Below, piece by piece: positions 49,724 through 58,630 of a stretch of 64,000 nucleotides of DNA; position 1 is the first letter of the stretch; each line of letters opens with the position of its first letter. The notes under the pieces were generated by a model, which saw only the letters and a list, made by a program, of their open reading frames with translations, had not been told where the DNA came from and searched no databases. The DNA comes from Niastella sp. (lineage in GTDB: Bacteria > Bacteroidota > Bacteroidia > Chitinophagales > Chitinophagaceae): positions 62,001-126,000 of the forward strand of contig JAGIBF010000014.1 in the NCBI GenBank assembly GCA_017744515.1, in the 5' to 3' direction. The position numbers and the translations under genes were made by a program.

Positions 49724-51212
49724 TAGGTTCGGGAAAATAATTATAATAATAGAAGTGATTTTGTTGAGTCTTCAGGTCACTGCACAAATGGATCAGGCAT
49801 ACGAGAAAAAACAATTGATGGACTTCGCTCGCCAATACCGGTTGTTCTACAACCTGATCCCTATGCAGCCATCTGCTAACTCCCTGAAAGATAAATTCTT
49901 CAGGTTGTTTGTCGACCAGCCGGTGGTGCTGTACAACGATTACTTCGATAAAGGCACTGAAAAGTTCAGCGATCAATACCTGTACTTTGAGGACATTACC
50001 AGTTTCCTGATCCGCAACAATCCGGTAAATAAGCTTACCATTACCGTGTCCGATGCACCATATATCTATTACGCCCGGAAGGGGCAGACCTGTTTTGTGT
50101 GGCTTCATAAATCTTTTAACTATGACTATATAGGAAAGAAAAAAGAGATCGAAGGGTGGATAAAATTGCACGTTCGGTGGATAACGGACAGTACTGCTTT
50201 CAAAATTGTGGCTGTCGAGGAAACAGTGCAACCGGCAGATACAGACCTCGACCAGGTACCCGATGATTACGACAAATGTGACGATACAGAATTGAATGCT
50301 ACTACCAACCTGTCGGGATGTCCGGTGGTTCAGGCGCCTGTTCGTAAGCCGGATAAATTAACCCAACCTGATAATAGCATTATTGTCAGGCAGGAAAACG
50401 TTATTCAGCGATCCGATACCGTCCGGAATATACCACCACCACCACCAAAAGTAAAAAAGACAAGGAAAACACCCCGTCCACCTTCTTCCCGTTTTGGTAT
50501 GGAAGTAACGTTTGGCGGCCTGAGTACATGGCCTTTCAATACATCCTTTTCCCGAAGAGAGTTGTTGGATGAACGTACCAATAGATGGAGCGACAGTGGG
50601 GCAATGGCCTACGATGTAGGTTACACAGCAGGGCTATCCATACACTATAACCTGGCGAGATGGATAGGAGCAGGCGTTGGGTATCAGGGATTGTATGCAC
50701 CTATTGTAGTGAGGGAATTATCCAGGCAGGTTAAAAATTACCTGGATTATAACCGTGTGAATGCCCGGGATGTTACGGTAAATGCAAAAGGGTACCATAT
50801 GCATTTACTATATGCTTCGCTTTCCCTCGGTTATTTGCGGGGCACAAAACATGCTTTTAAATTTGAACCATTGATCGGACAGATGTATACAGACTTTCTA
50901 TTGCCCAATTCATTGGAAGTGGGAGTTACATATCCCCATAAACAGGAAGTCCAAAAGATTTCATTGAAATACCCGCCTTTTAGGGTTTATGGTTTAAAAT
51001 TTACTTTACAATGGGGGCTTGGTCGATATAATGAAGGGCGTGTGCGCTTTCAGCTTACGGGTCAATACCTGGCTGGGAAGTCAGATCAACCATCTCAGCA
51101 GATTAAGTTTGAAAACTTGCCTGCTGGAGTTATTATACCATCACCGGATCTTAAAATGGCAACACTACAGGCAGGCTTCCATTTCACGCTTAAAAAACCG
51201 AATAACTTTTAA
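49689..51212 (+). CDS. Outer-membrane beta-barrel protein with a calcium-binding thrombospondin-type repeat
   Basis: 507 aa from the ATG at 49689, which gives MKNFKLKPLLNSRFGKIIII... with a hydrophobic export segment ending LQVTAQ; ATGs at 49659 and 49683 are alternatives. A domain of about 150 residues precedes a thrombospondin type 3-like repeat (DTDLDQVPDDYDKCDD, then NATTNLSGCP), a proline-rich linker (PPPPPKVKKTRKTPRPPSS) and a C-terminal membrane barrel (about 285-507; VTFGGLSTWPFNTSF, LARWIGAGVGYQGLYAPIVV, ATLQAGFHFTLKKP). This layout is like OmpA-type porins but lacks the OmpA peptidoglycan-binding domain. Possibly the surface component of the AT-rich gene group, although its own composition is closer to the host. 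Confidence 0.75.
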   Translation: MKNFKLKPLLNSRFGKIIIIIEVILLSLQVTAQMDQAYEKKQLMDFARQYRLFYNLIPMQPSANSLKDKFFRLFVDQPVVLYNDYFDKGTEKFSDQYLYFEDITSFLIRNNPVNKLTITVSDAPYIYYARKGQTCFVWLHKSFNYDYIGKKKEIEGWIKLHVRWITDSTAFKIVAVEETVQPADTDLDQVPDDYDKCDDTELNATTNLSGCPVVQAPVRKPDKLTQPDNSIIVRQENVIQRSDTVRNIPPPPPKVKKTRKTPRPPSSRFGMEVTFGGLSTWPFNTSFSRRELLDERTNRWSDSGAMAYDVGYTAGLSIHYNLARWIGAGVGYQGLYAPIVVRELSRQVKNYLDYNRVNARDVTVNAKGYHMHLLYASLSLGYLRGTKHAFKFEPLIGQMYTDFLLPNSLEVGVTYPHKQEVQKISLKYPPFRVYGLKFTLQWGLGRYNEGRVRFQLTGQYLAGKSDQPSQQIKFENLPAGVIIPSPDLKMATLQAGFHFTLKKPNNF

Positions 51213-51245
51213 TAACGGCGGATCATACTTGTCAACCCTTATGAT

Positions 51246-51279
51246 AAAACCGGTATGGGTTTTCCATACCGGTTTTTTT
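51246..51279. terminator. Intrinsic terminator between converging genes
   Basis: AAAACCGGTATGG (51246-51258) pairs perfectly with CCATACCGGTTTT (51264-51276) around a 5-nt loop and continues into TTT. It serves the barrel protein, and the A-rich left arm lets it work for the converging hydrolase too. Confidence 0.92.
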
Positions 51280-51333
51280 ACTGGCTATGATATGGGGTCG
51301 ATACGAACATACTTTCTATTCACGGATCTGAGC

Positions 51334-52242
51334 TCACTGCAAACTCAACGGCGCCACATTATCGATAAAAGGCTGAATGATCGCCCACAACTTTTGCGTT
51401 TCCATCATCAGCGTTACATGCGAAGTGGCAGGAACAATGGCGAGGCGGGAGGGAGGAACGCCGGTCATATCCGCAAACACACTTCCACCCACCAGCTTGT
51501 AGGATTTGAAGATATGCTCCTTGTCAACCCCGTCATTATCACCATTGATGATGAGCACAGGTTTCCTGATATTCCTGATCTTGTCCTCTCCGAGGTCAAA
51601 ATCCTTTTTGTCGAACTCGATGAACTTGGTCAGGAAGGCGCGCCAGTTGCCGGGTTTGGGACTTGTCCTTTCATATTCAGTCTTCAGCGGAGTAGCATCC
51701 AGAAACTCGGGACTCATCGTTTTCAATATGTCCAGTACTTCAGGCTGCCAGCCTTTGTATTTATATACACTGGAAATAATGATGAGCTTGTTGACCATCG
51801 TGGGATGATCGATGGCGAATTGATAAGCAACCGTACCGCCAAGGCTGTAGCCCAATACATCGGCACTGTCGATCTTCAGGTGCTTTAGCACACCTGCCAC
51901 ATCATCGGCCAGCGCTTTATAAGAAGGCGCCCGGTCGATATCGGCAGTGTGACCATGTCCCTGCATTTCTACCGCAATAACTTTGTGCGATTTAGAAAGC
52001 TCAGGCATCAATTGGCTCCAGTTCAGGCCGATGGTCATATAGCTGCCATGCAGCAATACGATGGGCTTGCCTTCACCATAAACTTCATAATACATTTTAA
52101 GGCCATTCACAGGTGCATAACCTGTTGATTTGGGTGTGCTTTGCGCATGGACGGAAACAGTGGAAATAAACAAACTTGTCAGCAACAGGATCAACTGCTG
52201 GATAAGGGAGATGATTTTCATTTGATGGTTTTTTGTTTTCAT
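51334..52242 (-). CDS. Alpha/beta-fold hydrolase, exported
   Basis: 302 aa with a signal peptide (MKIISLIQQLILLLTSLFIS...VHAQ from the second Met at 52221; an ATG at 52242 adds 7 residues). The alpha/beta hydrolase core has the oxyanion strand PIVLLHGSYMTIGLNWSQLM, nucleophile Ser133 in GYSLGGTVAY, an acid in IINGDNDG (Asp235 or Asp237) and His275 in PATSHVTLM. The substrate is not predictable; such exported enzymes in Bacteroidota are usually esterases or haloperoxidase-like proteins. Divergent from the S9 peptidase gene across a 270-nt gap. Confidence 0.9.
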   Translation of the reverse strand: MKTKNHQMKIISLIQQLILLLTSLFISTVSVHAQSTPKSTGYAPVNGLKMYYEVYGEGKPIVLLHGSYMTIGLNWSQLMPELSKSHKVIAVEMQGHGHTADIDRAPSYKALADDVAGVLKHLKIDSADVLGYSLGGTVAYQFAIDHPTMVNKLIIISSVYKYKGWQPEVLDILKTMSPEFLDATPLKTEYERTSPKPGNWRAFLTKFIEFDKKDFDLGEDKIRNIRKPVLIINGDNDGVDKEHIFKSYKLVGGSVFADMTGVPPSRLAIVPATSHVTLMMETQKLWAIIQPFIDNVAPLSLQ

Positions 52243-52292
52243 GACTATACTGTGGTAATTGACAATGCAAACATAAAATCCTTCCTGCGCAA

Positions 52293-52308
52293 TGATCGTG
52301 TGCGATCA
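52293..52308. promoter_or_regulatory. Short palindrome TGATCG-TGTG-CGATCA in the divergent gap
   Basis: A perfect 6+6 inverted repeat with a 4-nt spacer, 50 nt upstream of the hydrolase start on the minus strand. The overlapping TCGTG/CACGA can pair in the alternative. It could be an operator; no regulator gene is adjacent. Confidence 0.25.
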
Positions 52309-52515
52309 CGACAATCAGCGGTGCTTTTACGACATTAAGTTGAACATCAAAATTGATCCGGTAATTACCGGTTAGCACTGCATATTCAGCCATTGTCAAT
52401 TTGTGTAATTCGCTTTAATGCGTGTTTAAGCAATAATCGGGTATAAAGCGTTAAAAAACGCTAAGTCCAACCACCCTAATAATGATAATTTTATCCCAGC
52501 CAAAGCGCCACTCTT

Positions 52516-54837
52516 ATGCATAAAATACTGTCCTCCCTGTTATTGGTAGCCCTTTTGAACAACTCGTCCGTTACGGCACAAACAGTTACCCGTTTTCAAC
52601 CCACTAAAGAACAATTGATACAGCGTTACCTGCGTGCAGCCCGGATAGACGATGCCACGAAGAATTCGGTATTCAAAAGCACTGTTGCCGTATCCTGGTT
52701 GGCAGGCGGTAAAACAGGCTGGTACAGGAATCTGTTGAAAGACAGCGTACAGGAATATATTTATGTAGATGCGGTAAAAGCGAAAAAGCAACCATTGTTC
52801 AACCGGCAGCGATTGGCAGATGGGTTGAAACAAATAGGTATTACTGTCGATTCCCTGCGCCCTTCTGTTACGGAGGTGGAAGTACCGGCAGGCAAACAAC
52901 CCCTGCTGCGTTTTACAGTACAGGGACAACGCATTGAATGCAATACCAGCACATATGCCTGCTCCAAAATAGCTGCGTCGGCGCCGGTAGCGGAAGTTGG
53001 CCGCGGTCGCTTCCGTGGCGGTGGTGGTTTCAACAACCCCTTTCCCAATGGCGCCACATCACCCGATAAACAATGGGAAGCATACCTCGAAAAAGGGAAC
53101 CTTTTTGTAAAACCGGCAGCAGGAGGCACACCCATACAATTCACTACAGACGGCACGCCCGATAAATCCTATGGATCGGTATACTGGAGCCCCGATAGCA
53201 AATACCTCATGGGCTACCACATCAACCTTGTTAGAGATTCATCGGTATACTATATCCTTACCTCGCTTCCAGGTACCATGCGCGGACAACTGCGTTCCCA
53301 ATCCTACAAGCAACCCGGGGATCCCTGGACAAAATACACACCCTTCCTCTTCAACCTGGAGCAACGCAAAGCCATTAAGGTTGATGCTGAACCGGTCGAT
53401 TTCCTCAATGCGCCACAACCACATTGGCGCAATGGTGACGCCCGCTATTTCACTTACGAGAAAATGGATCGTGGTCACCAAAGATTCCGTGTGATAGAAG
53501 TAGATGCGACCAATGCATCCACCCGCAATGTGGTAGACGAACAAACAAAGACCTTCATCTACAACACCCGCAACTATACCAATTACCTCGCCGCCACCAA
53601 TCAACTGGTGCGCACCTCAGAAAAAGACGGTTGGAACCATATTTACCTCATTGATCTTGTTACTGGTAAAGAACAGCCCGTCACTACCGGAAGCTGGGTG
53701 GTACGTGGTGTAGACAGCATTGATGCTGCTAAAAAAGAAATATGGTTTCGCGCCAGTGGCATGAACGCAGGCGAAGACCCCTACAACATACATTATTACC
53801 GCATTGGCTTCGATGGTCAGCACCTGAAGTCGCTTACGCCTGCCAAAGGTCATCACGCTATGGTGCTCTCCGATGACAAAGCGTATTATGTAGATACTTA
53901 TTCAGAAGTGAACATAGCACCAAGAACAGTACTATACCGCACGGCCGATACCAAAGAGATCATGCTGCTGGAAGATGCCGACCTGTCGGTATACAAATTG
54001 GCAGGCGTAAATCCGCCGGAAGTATTCGTGGCCAAAGCAAGAGATGGCGTTACCGATATCTGGGGCATCGTAAGCAAGCCTTCTGATTACGATCCCACTA
54101 AAAAGTACCCTGTACTGGAAAACATCTACGCAGGCCCCCACGACGCTTTTGTTCCCAAAAACTTCGTGCCCTACAGCGAAATGCAAAGCCTGGCCGAACT
54201 GGGCTTCATCGTAGTAATGATCGACGGCATGGGCACCGCCAACCGTTCCAAAGCCTTTCATGATGTGTGTTGGAAGAACCTGGCCGATGCTGGCCTGCCC
54301 GACAGGATATTATGGATAAAAGCACTCGCCCAAAAATATCCTTGGGTAGATGCCGAAAGAGTAGGCATTTATGGCACCTCCGCAGGGGGGCAAAGCTCAA
54401 CCGGTGCCCTGCTATTCCATCCGGAGTTTTATAAAGCGGCCGTATCGGCCTGCGGTTGTCATGACAACCGTGTCGATAAACAGTGGTGGAACGAACAATG
54501 GATGGGATTCCCTGTCGGCAAACATTATGATGAACAATCAAATGTGACCAATGCCCACAAATTACAAGGCCATTTATGCCTCATTGTAGGAGAAGCAGAT
54601 ACCAACGTACCACCCGAATCTACTTATCGTGTAGCAGACGCATTAATAAAATCAGGTAAGTCCTTCGACCTGCTTTCCATCCCGGGCATGGGCCACAGCG
54701 ATGGAGGCGTATACGGCAGGATGAAGAAACGCGACTTCTTCATCAAGCACCTGATGGGTGTTGACCCACCCGATCGCAACGCAGGAGAAGTACCCGCTTT
54801 TGCCGAAGTAGGCAGAGAAAGATGGAGCTTTCAGTAG
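52516..54837 (+). CDS. S9 family peptidase (prolyl oligopeptidase / DPP IV type), exported
   Basis: 773 aa with signal peptide MHKILSSLLLVALLNNSSVT-AQT. A DPP IV-like beta-propeller (about 60-500; SPDKQWEAYLEKGNLFVKPA, VYWSPDSKYLMGYHINLVRD) is followed by the alpha/beta hydrolase catalytic domain. The triad is Ser622 in YGTSAGGQSS, Asp695 in GEADTNVPPES and His727 in GMGHSDGG. It would release dipeptides or cleave oligopeptides after proline or similar residues in the periplasm. The length is normal for the family. It is a single-gene unit with no linked peptide transporter. Confidence 0.95.
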   Translation: MHKILSSLLLVALLNNSSVTAQTVTRFQPTKEQLIQRYLRAARIDDATKNSVFKSTVAVSWLAGGKTGWYRNLLKDSVQEYIYVDAVKAKKQPLFNRQRLADGLKQIGITVDSLRPSVTEVEVPAGKQPLLRFTVQGQRIECNTSTYACSKIAASAPVAEVGRGRFRGGGGFNNPFPNGATSPDKQWEAYLEKGNLFVKPAAGGTPIQFTTDGTPDKSYGSVYWSPDSKYLMGYHINLVRDSSVYYILTSLPGTMRGQLRSQSYKQPGDPWTKYTPFLFNLEQRKAIKVDAEPVDFLNAPQPHWRNGDARYFTYEKMDRGHQRFRVIEVDATNASTRNVVDEQTKTFIYNTRNYTNYLAATNQLVRTSEKDGWNHIYLIDLVTGKEQPVTTGSWVVRGVDSIDAAKKEIWFRASGMNAGEDPYNIHYYRIGFDGQHLKSLTPAKGHHAMVLSDDKAYYVDTYSEVNIAPRTVLYRTADTKEIMLLEDADLSVYKLAGVNPPEVFVAKARDGVTDIWGIVSKPSDYDPTKKYPVLENIYAGPHDAFVPKNFVPYSEMQSLAELGFIVVMIDGMGTANRSKAFHDVCWKNLADAGLPDRILWIKALAQKYPWVDAERVGIYGTSAGGQSSTGALLFHPEFYKAAVSACGCHDNRVDKQWWNEQWMGFPVGKHYDEQSNVTNAHKLQGHLCLIVGEADTNVPPESTYRVADALIKSGKSFDLLSIPGMGHSDGGVYGRMKKRDFFIKHLMGVDPPDRNAGEVPAFAEVGRERWSFQ

Positions 54838-54945
54838 GATGTTGTAGTAATGCTGTAGTAGTAAAGGCCATAATTGTCCGTAAAAAACCCATTTGAAGTA
54901 GTAATGACGTAGTCTGTTTTTGTCATACTGGCATCCACCCTTTTA

Positions 54946-54991
54946 ATTTTACCCTCTCTGGGATACCGGAGCCAACTCTCCCAGGTAAAAT
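54946..54991 (+). promoter_or_regulatory. Inverted repeat in the leader of the TIM-barrel glycosidase
   Basis: ATTTTACC (54946-54953) pairs with GGTAAAAT (54984-54991), and internally CTGGGA with TCCCAG. It ends 16 nt before the ATG at 55008. It has no T-run after it, so it is a possible operator or mRNA hairpin rather than a terminator. Confidence 0.35.
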
Positions 54992-55007
54992 ATTAAATTG
55001 CGTGAAT

Positions 55008-56309
55008 ATGAAGACGACAAAAATAACGATAGCTGCTATTTGCATGATGGTGACAGTAACTACGTATGCACAGCCATCACCCATCCGCTCGCAGGATGTA
55101 CCCGTAAAAACAGAACTACGAAAAACAACCGAAGGATACCAGCTTTACAGAAATGGACAGACCTATTTTATAAAGGGAGCGGGTGGCAGCACATACCCCG
55201 CCCGCATAGCAGCCTATGGAGGCAACTCCATCCGTACCTGGGGCTCCAGGGGCGCAGAGGCCATTCTTGATACGGCTGCCAAATACGGTCTCACCGTATT
55301 GCTAGGCCTCGATGTGGCGCGCGAAAGACACGGTTTCAACTATGATGACACGGCAGCCGTAAGAAAGCAGCTCGACAAAATACGCGCAGAAGTAGTAAAA
55401 TACAAAGACCATCCGGCCTTGCTGGCCTGGGGCATCGGCAATGAGCTGAACCTGCAATACAAAAACACCAAAGTATGGGATGCCGTCAACGACATCTCTA
55501 AAATGATACACAGTCTGGATCCCAATCACCCTACAACTACGGTACTGGCAGGGGTTAACAAAGACCTGGTGGACCTGCTCAAAGCAAAAACAACCGACAT
55601 CGATCTGTTAGCTATAAATACCTACGGAGGATTGGCTGGTTTGCCACGTACACTTGCTCAGTCGGGTTGGGATGGCGCTTACATGGTTACAGAGTGGGGG
55701 CCCACTGGACATTGGGAAGGCTTGCAAACCGAATGGAAATCTTCCATCGAAGAAACCAGCAGCGAAAAAGCAGCCGTATACAAAAGCCGTTATGAATATT
55801 CAGTAGAAAAAGACCGCGCCCGTTGCCTGGGCTCCTATGTTTTCCTCTGGGGCCAAAAACAGGAACGTACACCTACCTGGTACGGACTGTTCACCGAGAA
55901 AGGGGAAGAATCGGAAGTAATGGATGTAATGCAATACCTCTGGTCAGGCAAATGGCCTGCCAACAAAGCGCCACATCTCTATTCCATGCAGCTCGACAAT
56001 AAAAAAGCACTGGACAATATTTACCTCAAACCCGGCGCCAGCTACAACGCACTGGCAGTAGCCTTCGATCCGGATAAAGACAAACTCTCATACCGCTGGG
56101 AAGTGATGCCCGAACCTACCCAACTGAGTGAAGGCGGTGACTTTGAAGCGCGCCCCAAACCGATGGAAGGATTTATTACCACCAGCGGAGAAGGCAAAGC
56201 CACCCTTAAAACACCGGAGAAAGAAGGGGCTTACCGCATTTTTGTGTACATCACGGATGGCAACAACAATGTGGCCACTGCCAACATACCCTTCTACATT
56301 AAAAAATAG
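55008..56309 (+). CDS. TIM-barrel glycosidase-like protein (clan GH-A, GH2-type catalytic domain)
   Basis: 433 aa with signal peptide MKTTKITIAAICMMVTVTTY-AQP; the ATG at 55008 is preferred over a GTG at 55002. The protein is a TIM barrel without the preceding jelly-roll and Ig domains of full GH2 enzymes: YQLYRNGQTYFIKGAGGSTY, ALLAWGIGNELNLQYKN (acid/base Glu146), YMVTEWGPTGHWEG (nucleophile Glu229). The C-terminal 110 residues are a beta domain (YNALAVAFDPDKDKLSYRWE), probably binding or structural. Both catalytic glutamates are present, so it is likely active on a beta-linked glycan. The VCBS-repeat gene follows after a 42-nt gap. Confidence 0.85.
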   Translation: MKTTKITIAAICMMVTVTTYAQPSPIRSQDVPVKTELRKTTEGYQLYRNGQTYFIKGAGGSTYPARIAAYGGNSIRTWGSRGAEAILDTAAKYGLTVLLGLDVARERHGFNYDDTAAVRKQLDKIRAEVVKYKDHPALLAWGIGNELNLQYKNTKVWDAVNDISKMIHSLDPNHPTTTVLAGVNKDLVDLLKAKTTDIDLLAINTYGGLAGLPRTLAQSGWDGAYMVTEWGPTGHWEGLQTEWKSSIEETSSEKAAVYKSRYEYSVEKDRARCLGSYVFLWGQKQERTPTWYGLFTEKGEESEVMDVMQYLWSGKWPANKAPHLYSMQLDNKKALDNIYLKPGASYNALAVAFDPDKDKLSYRWEVMPEPTQLSEGGDFEARPKPMEGFITTSGEGKATLKTPEKEGAYRIFVYITDGNNNVATANIPFYIKK

Positions 56310-56329
56310 TTGGTAGTTTTTTGTACATT

Positions 56330-56354
56330 CATGGAGTGCATTAAATACTCCATG
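56330..56354 (+). promoter_or_regulatory. Hairpin covering the start codon of the VCBS-repeat gene
   Basis: CATGGAGT (56330-56337) pairs perfectly with ACTCCATG (56347-56354) around a 9-nt loop. The right arm contains the likely ATG (56352), and another in-frame ATG (56331) is in the left arm. Folding would hide both start codons. Confidence 0.4.
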
Positions 56355-57542
56355 ATGCGAAACGATTTTCATTGCCGGATAATACTGCTCTGCTTCATTG
56401 CTATGACCATTGCTGTAAACGGCCAGGCACAGGGTGTGCGAAAGAAAGGACATGCAGTGACATTTAAAAAGCATGTAGTAAGCAGCGTGTTCGTGTCCGA
56501 AGGAGCAGCCACCGGTGATGTCAATAATGACGGCCGCATCGATATCCTGGCCGGTCAATATTGGTACGAAGCACCTTCCTGGAAGCGGCATACCATACAC
56601 AAAGATACCCTGAATCCACCCAAAGGATACAGCACGAGCTTCCTCAACTTTTGCATGGATGTAAACAATGACGGCTGGGTCGATCTTATAAAATTCGACG
56701 TGCCCGGCGGAGAATGCACTTGGTATGAAAATCCCGGGAAAAAGAATACAGGTTGGAAACGTCGCCTCATACTTACATCAGCAGGCATCGAAACGCCATT
56801 GCTTACAGATGTGGACGGTGATGGAAGGAAAGACATCATCTGCAACGACGCAGAGCAGAAACAAGTGATCTGGCTTAAATCACCCATTGGCAAAGGCGAT
56901 ACTGCCTGGCAACGCTACCTCATCAGCAGCCACCCCGACCGCGCTACCCACCGTTATACACATGGCGTGGGCTGGGCCGACGTAAACCTTGATGGCCGAA
57001 AAGATGTGATCGTGAGAACAGGTTGGTGGGAAGGACCAGCCGATGTAAAACAACCGGAATGGACATGGCATCCGGCCAATCTTGGAGATGATTGCGCCAA
57101 TATGTTTGCACTGGATGTAGACCTCGATGGCGACATAGACATCATGAGCTCATCCGCACATGATTATGGAATATGGTGGCATGAACAACGGAAGAACGCC
57201 CAGGGCGAGTCGACCTGGATCACCCACGACATCAGTAAAAGCTTTTCTCAATCACATTCCATGGCCATGGCAGATATCAATGGAGATGGCAACCCCGATC
57301 TGATCACGGGTAAACGATTTGGCGCCCACAACGAAAAAGATCCCGGTGCCGCAGAACCGGCCGTGCTATATTGGTTTGAATGCCTGCCCGGCAAAACACC
57401 CCGCTGGATACCCCATGAGATCGACAACAACTCCGGCATTGGCAACAGCTTCGAAGTAACAGACATCAACAAAGATGGCCTGCTCGATATCATCACCTCC
57501 AACAAAAAAGGCGTATACTTCTTCGAACAGGTAAAACAGTAG
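56352..57542 (+). CDS. Exported FG-GAP/VCBS-repeat protein
   Basis: 396 aa from the ATG at 56352 (MMRNDFHCRIILLCFIAMTI-AVNGQAQ signal peptide); the ATG at 56331 would add seven residues. The mature protein is a beta-propeller of repeated calcium-binding blades with the DxNxDGxxD pattern: GDVNNDGRIDILAGQYWYEA, MDVNNDGWVDLIKFDVPGGE, TDVDGDGRKDIICND, ADVNLDGRKDVIVRTGWWEG, LDVDLDGDIDIMSSSAHDYG, ADINGDGNPDLITGKRFG and TDINKDGLLDIITSNKKGVY. That makes seven repeats, consistent with a seven-bladed propeller. Such proteins accompany glycosidases or act as adhesion or lectin-like modules. It follows a TIM-barrel glycosidase and probably works with it. Confidence 0.9.
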   Translation: MMRNDFHCRIILLCFIAMTIAVNGQAQGVRKKGHAVTFKKHVVSSVFVSEGAATGDVNNDGRIDILAGQYWYEAPSWKRHTIHKDTLNPPKGYSTSFLNFCMDVNNDGWVDLIKFDVPGGECTWYENPGKKNTGWKRRLILTSAGIETPLLTDVDGDGRKDIICNDAEQKQVIWLKSPIGKGDTAWQRYLISSHPDRATHRYTHGVGWADVNLDGRKDVIVRTGWWEGPADVKQPEWTWHPANLGDDCANMFALDVDLDGDIDIMSSSAHDYGIWWHEQRKNAQGESTWITHDISKSFSQSHSMAMADINGDGNPDLITGKRFGAHNEKDPGAAEPAVLYWFECLPGKTPRWIPHEIDNNSGIGNSFEVTDINKDGLLDIITSNKKGVYFFEQVKQ

Positions 57543-57571
57543 CCTAACAATAAAAACGTTTCTCTCTCTTC

Positions 57572-57680
57572 TGTCATTTCAAGCCCTGCCAAACGTCCCA
57601 CTCCCCTCAACAACTCCACAGGGCGGGAAATCTGCTATCGAAGCAAAAGACTTCGACTCTCGACTCTAAACTCTCAACTC
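57572..57680. repeat. Broken type-B repeat with a type-E-like tail
   Basis: TGTCATTTC at 57572 and GAAATCTGCTATCGAAGCAA near 57627 are the two ends of a type-B element separated by unrelated sequence. A GACTCTCGACTCTAAACTCT run follows. The remaining gap to 57785 shows no gene. Confidence 0.55.
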
Positions 57681-57785
57681 CCACCGTGGCATTCTCGCCA
57701 CGCCCTTTGATGTATGTCATAAATCTGCTATCGACCCCGGAAGGATTGTTCTTTTCCGTTAAATTCATGTATAAACTTATCACTT

Positions 57786-58565
57786 ATGGAAAAGAACCTT
57801 GCCTATGGTCTTGCCTGCCTGTTGCTCATTGCCTCCTGTAAAAAATTTGATGGCATACCCATCCCGCCCAATGCCAATGAAAAAGAGTATACACTGAAGA
57901 AACTGGTACACGGAACAAAAGAATACACTTTCTACTACAACAAAAAACGTGGACTGGATTCAGTAGGCATCACCGATGTAAAAGAAAAAGCAGTATATAA
58001 AATAGTACGTAGCAATAACAAGATCGATTCAGTGATCTTTATACGCAACGGCTCAATCCAGTGGTACAATACAAATGTTCAATACGATAGCGAAGGAAAC
58101 ATCATCCGGTTCGAGAACCATGCTATACCCCCGCAGCCCTTTCCTGAGCCAGGTATCATTACTTACGATCAGGGAAAAGTACATACCATTACATTGATCA
58201 ATACTTACCTCTCATTCCAGAGTAAGTATGATACGGTAACCTACAATTCGCAGAATGATATCACCCGATGGGCTTCCGCAATACCGCGTTCCATTTCCGT
58301 CGATGTAAGAAACTTCACCTATGACAACAAATACAATCCATTGTATTTTCTGGAAGACCTGCTGATAGTGTTTTCCGAAGAGCAGTTCCTTTGGGAGTTT
58401 TTCTTAAGTCAGCACAACAGCCTTACCCAATACTTCCAGTTATACAATGTCACCGTTAATTATCAAAACACCTACGACCGGAAGAACCGCCTGATAAAGA
58501 AAGTCTTTAACCAGCGGTTCGATGCCAATGCACTCGACAGCCTGACCTTTCAGTATATGAAATAA
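57786..58565 (+). CDS. Uncharacterised lipoprotein with YD-like repeats
   Basis: 259 aa with lipoprotein signal MEKNLAYGLACLLLIASC (Cys18). The mature chain is built of beta-hairpin repeats (EYTFYYNKKRGLDSVGITDV, YDSEGNIIRFENHAI, YDNKYNPLYFLEDLLIVFSE, YDRKNRLIKKVFNQRFDANA), similar to YD/DUF4595-type repeats of Bacteroidota surface lipoproteins. No enzymatic motif is visible. It is monocistronic, with a type-B repeat immediately after its stop and a converging MBL-fold gene. Confidence 0.75.
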   Translation: MEKNLAYGLACLLLIASCKKFDGIPIPPNANEKEYTLKKLVHGTKEYTFYYNKKRGLDSVGITDVKEKAVYKIVRSNNKIDSVIFIRNGSIQWYNTNVQYDSEGNIIRFENHAIPPQPFPEPGIITYDQGKVHTITLINTYLSFQSKYDTVTYNSQNDITRWASAIPRSISVDVRNFTYDNKYNPLYFLEDLLIVFSEEQFLWEFFLSQHNSLTQYFQLYNVTVNYQNTYDRKNRLIKKVFNQRFDANALDSLTFQYMK

Positions 58566-58577
58566 AAACACCTTTCC

Positions 58578-58628
58578 GTCATTTCGAACGCAGCGAAGCG
58601 GAGTGAGAAATCTGCTGTCGAAGTAAAT
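58578..58628. repeat. Type-B dispersed repeat, near-complete copy
   Basis: GTCATTTCGAACGCAGCGAA, then GCGGAGTGAGAAATCTGCTG and TCGAAGTAAAT. Same family as 15771-15939. It occupies the whole gap between two converging genes and overlaps the end of neither. Confidence 0.85.
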
Positions 58629-58630
58629 GT

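Noticed and set aside
51019-51888. 289-aa plus-strand frame antisense to the alpha/beta hydrolase
   Set aside because: The minus strand has an intact hydrolase with signal peptide and triad. The plus frame also overlaps the barrel gene and runs through a perfect terminator.
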